Source: Chloroflexota bacterium
GTDB taxonomy: Bacteria > Chloroflexota > Limnocylindria > Limnocylindrales > CSP1-4
Direction: 5' to 3'
Assembly: GCA_027457005.1 (NCBI GenBank)
Contig: DAIDTV010000038.1
Span: 3,416-10,502, forward strand
Length of the DNA stretch: 7,087 nt
Within the stretch, counting starts at the first letter, position 1. Each line of letters starts with the position of its first letter. Below are positions 1-6,608 of the stretch, piece by piece. A program made the translations under genes and the position numbers. The notes below the pieces were generated by a model. The model saw only the letters and a program-made list of their open reading frames with translations. It had not been told where the DNA came from and ran no database searches.

Positions 1-335
1 GCCGTGAACAGGCTCCCCGCCGACACGCGCCGCGAGTCGTAGTCCACGTGCTGCACGCGGACGCCGGCCGCCGCCGCCCGCGCCGGCAGCACGCTCACGA
101 GGTTGGCGCGTGCCGACAGCAGGTCCGCGAGTTCCGCCAGGTCCCCGGGCGGTTCCGCGCCACCGGCGCCCGGGCCAGGCTGCGGCGGTGTCGCCGCGCC
201 GTCCGCCGTTGCTGCCGGGAGATCGGCGCCGTGGCCAGGCTGCAGCCGTGCCGCCGTTCCGTCAGCCGTCGCGCGCGGGAGGTCAGGGCCGGAGGCGGCA
301 CGCGTGCCGTGCCCCGTGCCACGCCGCCCGCTCAC
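1..335 (-). CDS. murE: Mur ligase, probably MurE (UDP-MurNAc-tripeptide synthetase), N-terminal part only
   Basis: The frame is open from a GTG at 335 to the window edge (111 full codons). The recognisable part is residues 92-111, VRVQHVDYDSRRVSAGSLFT, which fits the start of the Mur ligase N-terminal domain (pattern DSRxVxxGxLF, where MurE/MurF bind the UDP part of the substrate). MurE ligases add the third amino acid of the stem peptide in the cytoplasm. The ATP-binding P-loop and the motif that selects diaminopimelate, lysine or ornithine lie beyond the edge, so substrate choice cannot be read and MurF is not excluded. GTG 335 overlaps the stop of the upstream femX-like gene in a GTGA, and no other start lies between it and the domain, which supports this start. 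It gives an unusual Ala/Gly/Pro-rich extension of about 60 residues before the helix at 65-75 (DLAELADLLSA), including a 20-residue tandem repeat. A weak AAGG lies about 9 nt upstream. I am confident of the Mur ligase family and moderately sure of MurE. Confidence 0.72.
   Translation of the reverse strand, partial: MSGRRGTGHGTRAASGPDLPRATADGTAARLQPGHGADLPAATADGAATPPQPGPGAGGAEPPGDLAELADLLSARANLVSVLPARAAAAGVRVQHVDYDSRRVSAGSLFT
171..290 (-). repeat. 60-bp in-frame tandem duplication in the Mur ligase N-terminal extension
   Basis: Two adjacent 60-bp units (290-231 and 230-171 as read on the minus strand) match at about 45 of 60 positions when compared by eye, including the identical stretch ggccaggctgc at 174-184 and 234-244 on the plus strand. 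Being a multiple of three, the unit keeps the frame. It encodes two 20-residue repeats, residues 16-35 and 36-55, both built on xDLPxATADGxAxxxQPGx. The translation is low complexity (Ala, Gly, Pro, Thr, Asp) and looks like a flexible linker. The many mismatches suggest an old duplication rather than an assembly artefact. Confidence 0.8.
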
Positions 336-1393
336 GGTTCGCCGCCTTCGGCCACGCCGGGCCGCTCGCGGCCGAGTCGGCGCCGAGCGACCACGACCCG
401 CACCGCCTGTGCGGCCTCGACCGCCCGTCGGACGAGCGGCCGGACCTCCAGCTCGAGCCCGCCGATGTACTCGACCTCGCGGCCGCCGAACCCGACCTTG
501 AAATGCTCGATCCCGGCGTGCGACAGGCCCCACAGGTCGTACACCGCGTACCCCGCGTCGCGCGACGAGCGGATCGCCTCCCACTTGAGCAGGTAGTTCG
601 CCCGTGACTCCGCACCGGCCCGGGTCATGCCGCCGTAGGGCTCGACGATCCGGCGGCCCCACCCGACCAGCATCAGCGCCGCCTGCGCCTGGCCCGACGC
701 ATCCTGCGCGAGCAGCAGCCTGGCGCGCCCCCGCGCCGCGTACGCGTGGTGGACGGCGCGGTACGTGGCGGCGGTCCGGTAGGTGAACCCCGCCCGCCGC
801 GCGGTGTCCACGTAGATCGCGTAGAAGTCGTCCAGCCGATCGGCACCGGCCTCGACGACCACGATCCCGGCGCGGCGCGCCTTCTGCACGTACTGCCGCC
901 ACTTGCCGCGCAGGTCCCCCCACAGCGCCTCCTCGGGCCTCGCCAGGTCGATCCAGCGCGAGCGGGCCGGCTGCGGTGACGGACAGGCTCGCCAGCCCGC
1001 GGTCCGGAACCAGTCCAGCTCGGGGCCTCCGGCCTCGATCTCGGGGTCGATCACCACGTGGCTCAGCCGCGCCTCGACGGCCGCCCGTCGCAGGGCACCG
1101 GTCCAGCGGTGGACCGCCTCCTCGTCGAGTCCGGCCGCCACCGGGCCGCGCGGCGCGTATCCGACCGACCAGGGAAGCGGGCCGATCCGGTGGGTGAGCA
1201 GCTGGCAGCCCACGGTGCCCCCGCGACCGCCGACCACCACCCGGCGGGCGCTCCACCCGTTGCGCGCCTTGACCTCCGCCCAGGGGGTCGCCTGCAGGTA
1301 CGGCGCCAGCGCGGTCGATGCCACGAACCCGTCCCAGGCCGAGGGGTCGGCCTCGAGCGTCGCGGGGTCCGGCCGGGGTGCGGGTGCGTCCAT
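332..1393 (-). CDS. FemAB/FemX-like peptidoglycan bridge aminoacyltransferase
   Basis: A 353-residue protein of the FemA/FemB/FemX family. These enzymes have two GNAT-like folds and transfer an amino acid, usually from aminoacyl-tRNA, onto the stem peptide of lipid II at the inner membrane face. Family features seen in order: LQATPWAEVKARNGW (residues 33-47, strongly typical N-terminal motif), GYAPRGPV (78-85), GKWRQYVQKARRAG (163-176), an FYAIY...RAGFTYR block (190-206), EPYGGM (251-256), NYLLKWEAIR (266-275), YDLWG (285-289) and HFKVGFGGREVEYIGG (297-312). The length is near that of FemX-type members and no long helical arm is evident. The ATG at 1393 lies 1 nt after the murJ stop (TGAcATG). 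The same frame extends upstream into murJ but gives no family-like sequence there. A GGAG lies about 11 nt upstream, which is weak. The amino acid added and its acceptor cannot be read from the sequence; adding Gly or Ala to a diamino residue is the usual family activity. Position between murJ and a Mur ligase supports a lipid II role. Confidence 0.88.
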   Translation of the reverse strand: MDAPAPRPDPATLEADPSAWDGFVASTALAPYLQATPWAEVKARNGWSARRVVVGGRGGTVGCQLLTHRIGPLPWSVGYAPRGPVAAGLDEEAVHRWTGALRRAAVEARLSHVVIDPEIEAGGPELDWFRTAGWRACPSPQPARSRWIDLARPEEALWGDLRGKWRQYVQKARRAGIVVVEAGADRLDDFYAIYVDTARRAGFTYRTAATYRAVHHAYAARGRARLLLAQDASGQAQAALMLVGWGRRIVEPYGGMTRAGAESRANYLLKWEAIRSSRDAGYAVYDLWGLSHAGIEHFKVGFGGREVEYIGGLELEVRPLVRRAVEAAQAVRVVVARRRLGRERPGVAEGGEP

Positions 1394-1394
1394 G

Positions 1395-2996
1395 TCAGGC
1401 GATTCTCCGCCCGAGCGTGTCGCGCAGCAGCCGCAGGGAGTCCGGCAGCTCGGGGACGCGCGCGAGGAAGCACCACGCGGCGTAGACCGCGGCACCGGCG
1501 GCGGTGGCGACCACGAGCTCGACCAGCACCAGCCCGCGGCCGGGTGTGACGCCCACCAGGGTCCGCAGCACACCGAGCACCCAGCCGGCCGCGGCCGCCG
1601 CCAGCAGCGAACCGATCGCGAACACGACCGCCGCGAGCGCCAGGCGGCCGAGATCCAGGCCCGCGGTCCGCCGGGCCAGCAGCACCGTCAGCAGGACCGC
1701 CTCCGCCCACGCTCCGGCGGCGATCCCGAGGGCGAGCCCGCGCAGGCCCAGCGGTCCCACGGTCGCCACGGACACGACCACGTTGATCGCGACGGCGAGC
1801 AGCGCGGCACCCACGGGTATGCGCGTCTCGCGATCGGCGTAGAAGGCCCGGGCGAGCACCACCACGAGCGAGTCGGCCGCCAGCCCGACCAGGAAGAAGA
1901 GCAGCGCGTCGGCCGTCGCGAGCACGTCCGCGCGGTCGAAGTTCCCGTACCCGAACAGCAGGTCCACCACCTGCGTCCGCACCACCATGCCCACGGCCGC
2001 CAGGAAGAGCATCACGAACAGCAGCAGCCGCAGCGAGCGCGTGACCAGGCGCCCGAACGTCACGTGCTCGCCGGCCGCGAGCGCGGTCGACATCGACGGC
2101 AGGAGCACCACGCCGAGGGGCAGCCCGAGGACGCCGATCGGGATCTGGTAGGCGGTGAACGCCGCGTTGTACCAGGGCAGCGCCGCGGTTCCCAGGCCGG
2201 TCGCGAGCAGCGTGTTGACGATGAACGTGATCTGGGTCGCGCCCAGCCCCACCGCACGCGGGGCCACCAGGCGCACCACCTCGCGCGTCTCGGGGTCGGC
2301 CACGTCCGCCACCCGCTGGTAGCGGTAGCCCATCGCGTCGAGCGGCATCACCTGGACCAGCAGGCTGAGCAGCCCGCCGATCACCACGCCGACCGCCGCG
2401 ACCGTCACCCCCATGCGGCCCCCCAGCAGGATGACCGGCACGATGATCGCCAGGTTGTAGAGGAGCGGCGCGACGGCGGCGGCCGTGAAGCGGTTGCCCG
2501 CGTTCAGCACGCTCGTGGCGACCGCCGAGAGCGCAAGCAGGATCGGCGATAGCAGCATGATCCTCGAGAGCTGCACGGCGAGGTCCATCTGGTCGCGCGT
2601 GAAGTCCTGGGTGATGAGCGGCATGACCCACGGCGCGGCCAGGAAGAAGAGCACGCCGGAAGCGGCCAGCCCGATCAGCATCAGGTTCACGACGCTCGAC
2701 ACGAGGCGCCACGCCTCGCGCTGGCGGCCGTCGTGCAGCAGTCCCGAGAGGACCGGGATCAGCGCCGAGCTGAGCGCGCCGGCGGCGACCAGCTGGAAGA
2801 TGGCGTCCGGGATGCGGAATGCGGCGAGGTAGGCGGCCATGTCGCGGCCGGCCCCGAACACGGCGAGCAGCGCCGCCGTGCGCACCCACCCGAGGATGCG
2901 CGACGCGAGGTACGCGCCGGTGACCACGAGCCCGGCACGCGCCAGCATCCTGCCGCTGATCGCCGCCCCAGCTCCCCCCGCGTCCGCTTCCGTCAC
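1395..2996 (-). CDS. murJ: MurJ/MviN lipid II flippase
   Basis: A 533-residue polytopic membrane protein of the MOP superfamily, which moves lipid II from the cytoplasmic to the outer face of the membrane. About 14 hydrophobic segments are visible, from residues 21-37 to 487-510, which fits MurJ. Diagnostic stretches are the first-helix motif SRILGWVR (32-39, with R33 and R39 spaced like the essential pair in E. coli MurJ), FRIPDAIFQLVAAGALSSAL (60-79), and YQIPIGVLGLPLGVVLLPSM (283-302). The GTG at 2996 overlaps the xerC stop (GTGA) and is preferred for coupling; no Shine-Dalgarno is seen. ATG at codon 17 is an alternative that would remove a short Ala/Gly-rich head. Compared from memory with E. 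coli MurJ, the cavity arginines near R52/R53 and R270 appear replaced by F67/Q68 and T281. Context next to FemX-like and MurE-like genes supports a true MurJ over another MOP exporter. Confidence 0.93.
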   Translation of the reverse strand: MTEADAGGAGAAISGRMLARAGLVVTGAYLASRILGWVRTAALLAVFGAGRDMAAYLAAFRIPDAIFQLVAAGALSSALIPVLSGLLHDGRQREAWRLVSSVVNLMLIGLAASGVLFFLAAPWVMPLITQDFTRDQMDLAVQLSRIMLLSPILLALSAVATSVLNAGNRFTAAAVAPLLYNLAIIVPVILLGGRMGVTVAAVGVVIGGLLSLLVQVMPLDAMGYRYQRVADVADPETREVVRLVAPRAVGLGATQITFIVNTLLATGLGTAALPWYNAAFTAYQIPIGVLGLPLGVVLLPSMSTALAAGEHVTFGRLVTRSLRLLLFVMLFLAAVGMVVRTQVVDLLFGYGNFDRADVLATADALLFFLVGLAADSLVVVLARAFYADRETRIPVGAALLAVAINVVVSVATVGPLGLRGLALGIAAGAWAEAVLLTVLLARRTAGLDLGRLALAAVVFAIGSLLAAAAAGWVLGVLRTLVGVTPGRGLVLVELVVATAAGAAVYAAWCFLARVPELPDSLRLLRDTLGRRIA

Positions 2997-4123
2997 GGTC
3001 GCGCCGGCGGAGACGCCGGTGGCGGCTCACCGGGCGCGCGACCCCGGCGCGCGTCGGTGGTGGTGGCCCGGACGTCCGGGGCCTGCAACCGCGCGCGCGT
3101 GGACCGGGGATGGGCGGTCACGTATGCGCTGCGAAGACGCCCCGGGGTCACGTGCGTGTACAGCTGCGTGGTGGCGAGGCTGCTGTGGCCCAGCAACTCC
3201 TGGACCACGCGGAGATCGGCGCCGCCTTCCAACAGGTGGCTGGCGAACGAGTGTCGGAGCGTATGGGGGCTCACACCTTCGGGGAGGCCGGCCAGCCGTA
3301 CCAGCCGGTCGATGCGGAGCCGCACCCCGCGCACGCCCATCGCGCCCCCCCGGGCGTTGAGGAACACCGACCCGTCGTCGCGGGTGCCGGTGCGGGCACG
3401 CAGGACCGGGCGCACGTCGTCCAGGTAGGTCGCCAGGGCGTCCATCGCGGGACGGCCCAGCAGCGAGACGCGTTCCTTGCGGCCCTTGCCCAAAACCCGG
3501 ACCTCGCCCCGCCGCAGATCGAGGTCCTCGATGTGCAGCCCGGAGAGCTCGCTGATCCGCAGGCCGGCAGCGTAGGCCGTCTCGACGATCGCCCGGTCGC
3601 GGACGGCAAGCATGGCCGCGTCCGCGTCGCGCCGCGTGACGGACCGGGCGCGTTCGCCTTCGGGCGGCACAGCGCGTCCCGCCCGCTGCCGTGCCCGGTG
3701 GGCGTCCCCCGCGTGCACGTCTGTGGCGTCCAGCAGTTGCTCGACCTGGCCGACCTCCAGCACCTTCGGAAGCCGGCTCCCCTGCCGTGGCGTGGCGATG
3801 GCCGCCCATGGGTCGCCATCGACCCAGCCCGACCGGCGGGCGTGCCGGTAGAAGGAGCGGACCGCACCCAGGCGGCTGCCGATCGAGCGCCTGGCCATCT
3901 GCTCCGCGAGGTGACCGAGGTACCCGCGCAGGACCGCCCGGCCGGGCCGCTCCCAGGCCACGTCCTCTGGATGCCCCGGCCGCGCCAGCAGCCCGGACGC
4001 CGGCGAACCGAGCCACCCCAGGTAGTCCGCCAGCGCGGTCCGGTACGCGCGGATCGTGTGGGGAGACGCGTCCCGGGCGGAGAGCGCCCGAAGGAACGAC
4101 GCGAGGGCGTCGTCGGGGCTCAC
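2993..4123 (-). CDS. xerC: XerC/XerD-type tyrosine recombinase
   Basis: A 376-residue tyrosine recombinase of the Xer group, which resolves chromosome dimers at dif sites near the terminus. The N-terminal core-binding domain spans about 1-112 (FLRALSARDASPHTIRAY and SRLGAVRSFYRHARRSG). The catalytic domain follows, with the full set R189 (AGLRISELSGL), K213 (GKGRKER), H287 and R290 (SPHTLRHSFASHLL), H313 (LLGHSSLATTQ) and nucleophile Y322 (LYTHV). The spacings (24 from R to K, 26 from the first H to the second, 9 to Y) equal those I recall for E. coli XerD. The protein is longer than the usual roughly 300 residues because of a polar, Arg-rich insertion at about 137-167 and a Pro/Arg-rich tail after about 332. 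The GTG at 4123 overlaps the topA stop (GTGA), and the 3' end overlaps murJ the same way. A topA-xer pairing also occurs in Firmicutes such as Bacillus, where the recombinase is called CodV. XerC versus XerD cannot be told apart here. Confidence 0.93.
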   Translation of the reverse strand: MSPDDALASFLRALSARDASPHTIRAYRTALADYLGWLGSPASGLLARPGHPEDVAWERPGRAVLRGYLGHLAEQMARRSIGSRLGAVRSFYRHARRSGWVDGDPWAAIATPRQGSRLPKVLEVGQVEQLLDATDVHAGDAHRARQRAGRAVPPEGERARSVTRRDADAAMLAVRDRAIVETAYAAGLRISELSGLHIEDLDLRRGEVRVLGKGRKERVSLLGRPAMDALATYLDDVRPVLRARTGTRDDGSVFLNARGGAMGVRGVRLRIDRLVRLAGLPEGVSPHTLRHSFASHLLEGGADLRVVQELLGHSSLATTQLYTHVTPGRLRSAYVTAHPRSTRARLQAPDVRATTTDARRGRAPGEPPPASPPARP

Positions 4124-6576
4124 GCCGTCCCGGCGTCGGCGCCCGCGGCCCGCGGTGAAGCCGCACGGCGCCGCGAGCCCGCCTGGCGCGGCCTGGCCCG
4201 ACCGGGGCCGGATGCGCGCCTGGGCGCCCGCGCGCGGCGGGGGGCCAACGCCCCGGGGTCCGGCGGACCTCCCGGCAGGCTCATCCCGACCAGGTCACCC
4301 TCGGGAAGCGGCACGTCCGCGCCGCAGAGGAGGCAGATGCCGCCCTCGCCCCGGCGTCCCACGGGTCCGGCGTCGGCCTCGTGCCGTGCGCCGACCGGCT
4401 CGAAATCGGTAGTGAAATCGCAGGCCGGGTAGCGGGAACAACCCCAGAAGACCTTGCCCGTGCGACGGGCGCGCCTCGCGACCAGGTGGCCCTGCCCGCA
4501 CCTCGGGCAGCCCGCCTCGAACGCCAGGGGCGGTGGCGGCGGAGGCCCCTCCTTCCTGATGAAGGTGCACTCGGGGTATCGCGAACAGCCCACGAACGGC
4601 CCGAACCGACCGCGCCTCTCAGCGAGGGTTCCCTGGCCGCACTCGGGGCACGTCTCGCCCACGCCCGGGAGCTGCCGGTCCCCGGCCGCGGCGCCGTTCC
4701 CGGTGGCGGAGCCGTCGCCTTCCTCCCCGGCCAGCGGGCGGCTCTCCTGGTGCTCGGGGTACAGCGAGCACGAGAGGAAGCGCCCGTACCGCCCCAGCCG
4801 GATCACCATGGGGTGCCCGAGGGAGCACACCTCGTCCGACGGTTCGGTGGTGAAGTCGCGCCGGCGCAGCTCGCGACGCTTCTCGTCCACGCGATCCCGG
4901 AGCGGAGCGTAGAACTCGCGCAGCATGGGCACCCACTCGCGCTCCCCGCGCGCGACCTCGTCGAGCCGCTCCTCCATCCGCGCCGTGAACTCCGGGTCCA
5001 CGAACTCGCCGAAGTGCTCGACCAGCAGGTCGGTCACGATCTCCCCGATGTGTTCCGGCCGGAGACGGCGATCCACGAGCTTGACGTACCCGCGATCCAG
5101 GATGGTGGAGAGGATCGCCGCGTAGGTCGACGGGCGACCGATCCCCTTCTCCTCGAGCGCCTTCACCAGCGCTGCCTCCGTGAAACGGGGCGGCGGCTCG
5201 GTGAAGTGCTGCGTGGGCGTCACCTCGGTGACGGTCGTCTCGTCGCCCTCGGCGAGTGCCGGCAGGCGGCCCTCGCGCTCCTCGGCGTCGTCGTCGCGGC
5301 CCTCGGTGTAGACGCGGGAAAAGCCGTCGAACGTGGTGCGGCTGGCCGTGGCGCGCAATCCGTACCGGCCGGCCTCCAGGTCCACGCTGGTGGTCTCGGT
5401 CTCCTTTGACGCCATCTGCGACGCCAGCGCACGCTGCCAGACCAGCCGGTAGAGCCGGAGCTCGTCGGCCTTCAGGTGCCCCGCCAGCGAGTCCGGGTCC
5501 CGGCGGAAACTGGTCGGCCGGATCGACTCGTGGGCCTCCTGGGCCCCCCGGACCCTGGTGCGGTACACCCGACCGCGCGGAACCACGTAGGGTGCCCCGT
5601 AGCGGTCACGGATCACCTCGCGTGCCTCGCCCATGGCGACCCCCGCGATGGCCGTGGAGTCCGTCCGCATGTAGGTGATCAGCCCCACCTGGCCCTCGCC
5701 GATGTCCACGCCCTCGTACAGCCGCTGGGCCACCGACATCGTGCGCTTCGGGGAGAAGCCGAGCTTGCGGCTTGCCTCCTGCTGCAGCGTGCTGGTCGTG
5801 AACGGGGGCGCCGGGTTGTTCTTTCGGGTGGTGATGGCCACCCTGGCCACGCGCGGTCGCAGCGTCCGAAGGGCATCGGCGTGCGCCTGCGCCGACGCGC
5901 CGTCGGCGATCGCCGGCTTCGCTCCGTCGACGCGGACGAGTTCGGCCGCGAACCGCTCCCCGGCGCGGGTCTCGAGCAGCGCCTCCAGCGTCCAGTACTC
6001 CCGGGCCGTGAACCCCCGGATCTCGCGCTCGCGCTCGACGACCAGCCGCACGGCGACCGACTGGACCCGGCCGGCCGACAGCCCGCCGCGGACCTTGCGG
6101 GACAGCAGGGGGCTCAGGGTGTATCCGACCAGCCGGTCCACGATCCGGCGGGTCTGCTGGGCATCGACCAGGTGCGCGTCGATGGCTCGGGGGTGACGGA
6201 ACGCCTCGAGGATCGCGCCCTCGGTGATCTCGTTGAACGTGACCCGGCGCGTCTTCTCGGCCGGGACGGCGGCCGCCTCCGCCACGTGCCAGGCGATCGC
6301 CTCTCCCTCGCGGTCGAGGTCCGTGGCCAGGTAGACCTGGTCGGCCGAGCGAGCGGCCTTCCGGATCGCCTCGACCTGGCGGCGGCGATCCTCGGACACC
6401 ACGTACTCGGGCGCGAAGTCGTGCTCGACGTCCACGCCGAGCTTGCCCCTGCCGGGGTTCTCGGGAAGGTCCCGCACATGTCCGTAGGAGGCCAGCACGT
6501 GGTACTCGGGACCGAGGTACCGCTCGATCGTCTTCGCCTTCGCAGGCGACTCGACGACCACCAGGTTCTTCGTCAT
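4120..6576 (-). CDS. topA: DNA topoisomerase I (type IA, omega protein)
   Basis: An 818-residue type IA topoisomerase that relaxes negative supercoils through a covalent 5'-phosphotyrosine intermediate. Toprim domain at the N-terminus: VVVESPAKAKTIERYLG (6-22, E9) and ATDLDREGEAIAWH (84-97, acidic D86/D88/E90 for Mg2+). The gate and core domains carry SAGRVQSVAVRLV (167-179), GLITYMRTDS (298-307, catalytic Y302, R304), AHESIRPTS (348-356) and EKGIGRPSTYA (476-486). Three C-terminal zinc modules follow: C584/H588/C603/H609 (an unusual CHCH set), C643/C646/C664/C670 and C690/C693/C713/C719. A lone CLLC (748-751) has no partner pair. The tail 780-809 holds 12 Arg in 30 residues and is probably a DNA-binding tail like the basic tails of actinobacterial TopA. 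ATG at 6576 is chosen because MTKNLVVVESPAK is the normal family start and a -10 element sits just upstream; a GTG at 6594 in the same frame falls inside that promoter. No Shine-Dalgarno is present. First gene of the operon. Confidence 0.97.
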   Translation of the reverse strand: MTKNLVVVESPAKAKTIERYLGPEYHVLASYGHVRDLPENPGRGKLGVDVEHDFAPEYVVSEDRRRQVEAIRKAARSADQVYLATDLDREGEAIAWHVAEAAAVPAEKTRRVTFNEITEGAILEAFRHPRAIDAHLVDAQQTRRIVDRLVGYTLSPLLSRKVRGGLSAGRVQSVAVRLVVEREREIRGFTAREYWTLEALLETRAGERFAAELVRVDGAKPAIADGASAQAHADALRTLRPRVARVAITTRKNNPAPPFTTSTLQQEASRKLGFSPKRTMSVAQRLYEGVDIGEGQVGLITYMRTDSTAIAGVAMGEAREVIRDRYGAPYVVPRGRVYRTRVRGAQEAHESIRPTSFRRDPDSLAGHLKADELRLYRLVWQRALASQMASKETETTSVDLEAGRYGLRATASRTTFDGFSRVYTEGRDDDAEEREGRLPALAEGDETTVTEVTPTQHFTEPPPRFTEAALVKALEEKGIGRPSTYAAILSTILDRGYVKLVDRRLRPEHIGEIVTDLLVEHFGEFVDPEFTARMEERLDEVARGEREWVPMLREFYAPLRDRVDEKRRELRRRDFTTEPSDEVCSLGHPMVIRLGRYGRFLSCSLYPEHQESRPLAGEEGDGSATGNGAAAGDRQLPGVGETCPECGQGTLAERRGRFGPFVGCSRYPECTFIRKEGPPPPPPLAFEAGCPRCGQGHLVARRARRTGKVFWGCSRYPACDFTTDFEPVGARHEADAGPVGRRGEGGICLLCGADVPLPEGDLVGMSLPGGPPDPGALAPRRARAPRRASGPGRARPRQAGSRRRAASPRAAGADAGTA

Positions 6577-6577
6577 C

Positions 6578-6600
6578 GGGCGGGAGTGTAGCACCCGCCC
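6578..6600. repeat. Perfect 7-bp inverted repeat enclosing the topA -10 element
   Basis: On the plus strand the arms are gggcggg (6578-6584) and cccgccc (6594-6600), with a 9-nt loop agtgtagca that is exactly the extended -10 box of topA on the other strand. One arm is the discriminator next to the start codon. It could be an operator for a dimeric regulator, a cruciform-prone site, or, in any read-through RNA from the upstream gene, a hairpin one base from the topA AUG that would hinder its translation. G/C-only arms of this size could also arise by chance in GC-rich DNA. Confidence 0.55.
6585..6593 (-). promoter_or_regulatory. Extended -10 promoter element of topA (TGC-TACACT)
   Basis: On the minus strand, TGCTACACT fits the extended -10 consensus TGnTATAAT with a TACACT hexamer (6590-6585). 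It lies 8 nt before the topA ATG at 6576, so transcription should start within about 2 nt of the start codon and give a leaderless or near-leaderless mRNA. The lack of any Shine-Dalgarno in that gap agrees. No good -35 lies 16-18 nt upstream (CTGGAG, ACTGGA or GACTGG), as expected for extended -10 promoters. The stretch between -10 and the start, CCCGCCCG, is all G/C; such discriminators are linked with supercoiling- and ppGpp-sensitive promoters in other bacteria. Inferred from sequence only. Confidence 0.6.
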
Positions 6601-6608
6601 CTTACGCT

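Noticed and set aside
1394..1573. Upstream extension of the femX-like frame to a start at 1573
   Set aside because: The extra 60 residues lie inside murJ and are Cys/Ser/Pro-rich without family similarity; ATG at 1393, 1 nt after the murJ stop, fits much better.
903..2552. Long open frame on the plus strand (549 codons) opposite murJ and the femX-like gene
   Set aside because: It is antisense to two clear genes. Its translation is rich in Arg, His, Gln and Gly with no domain, a typical by-product of GC-rich codon use.
1063..3030. 655-codon minus-strand frame overlapping murJ in another phase
   Set aside because: Its translation is almost wholly Arg/Gly/Ala/Pro, without the membrane helices and MurJ motifs seen in the correct phase.
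3110..4432. Plus-strand open frame of 440 codons opposite xerC and the end of topA
   Set aside because: Shadow of genes with full catalytic motifs on the other strand; it crosses the topA/xerC boundary and has no recognisable domain.
5476..6591. Plus-strand open frame of 371 codons opposite the 5' part of topA
   Set aside because: The opposite strand encodes the Toprim domain and catalytic tyrosine of TopA; this frame shows no family features and runs into the topA promoter.
6577..6594. GTG at 6594 as the topA start
   Set aside because: It would place the start codon within the -10 element and its inverted repeat, and add six residues before the usual family N-terminus.
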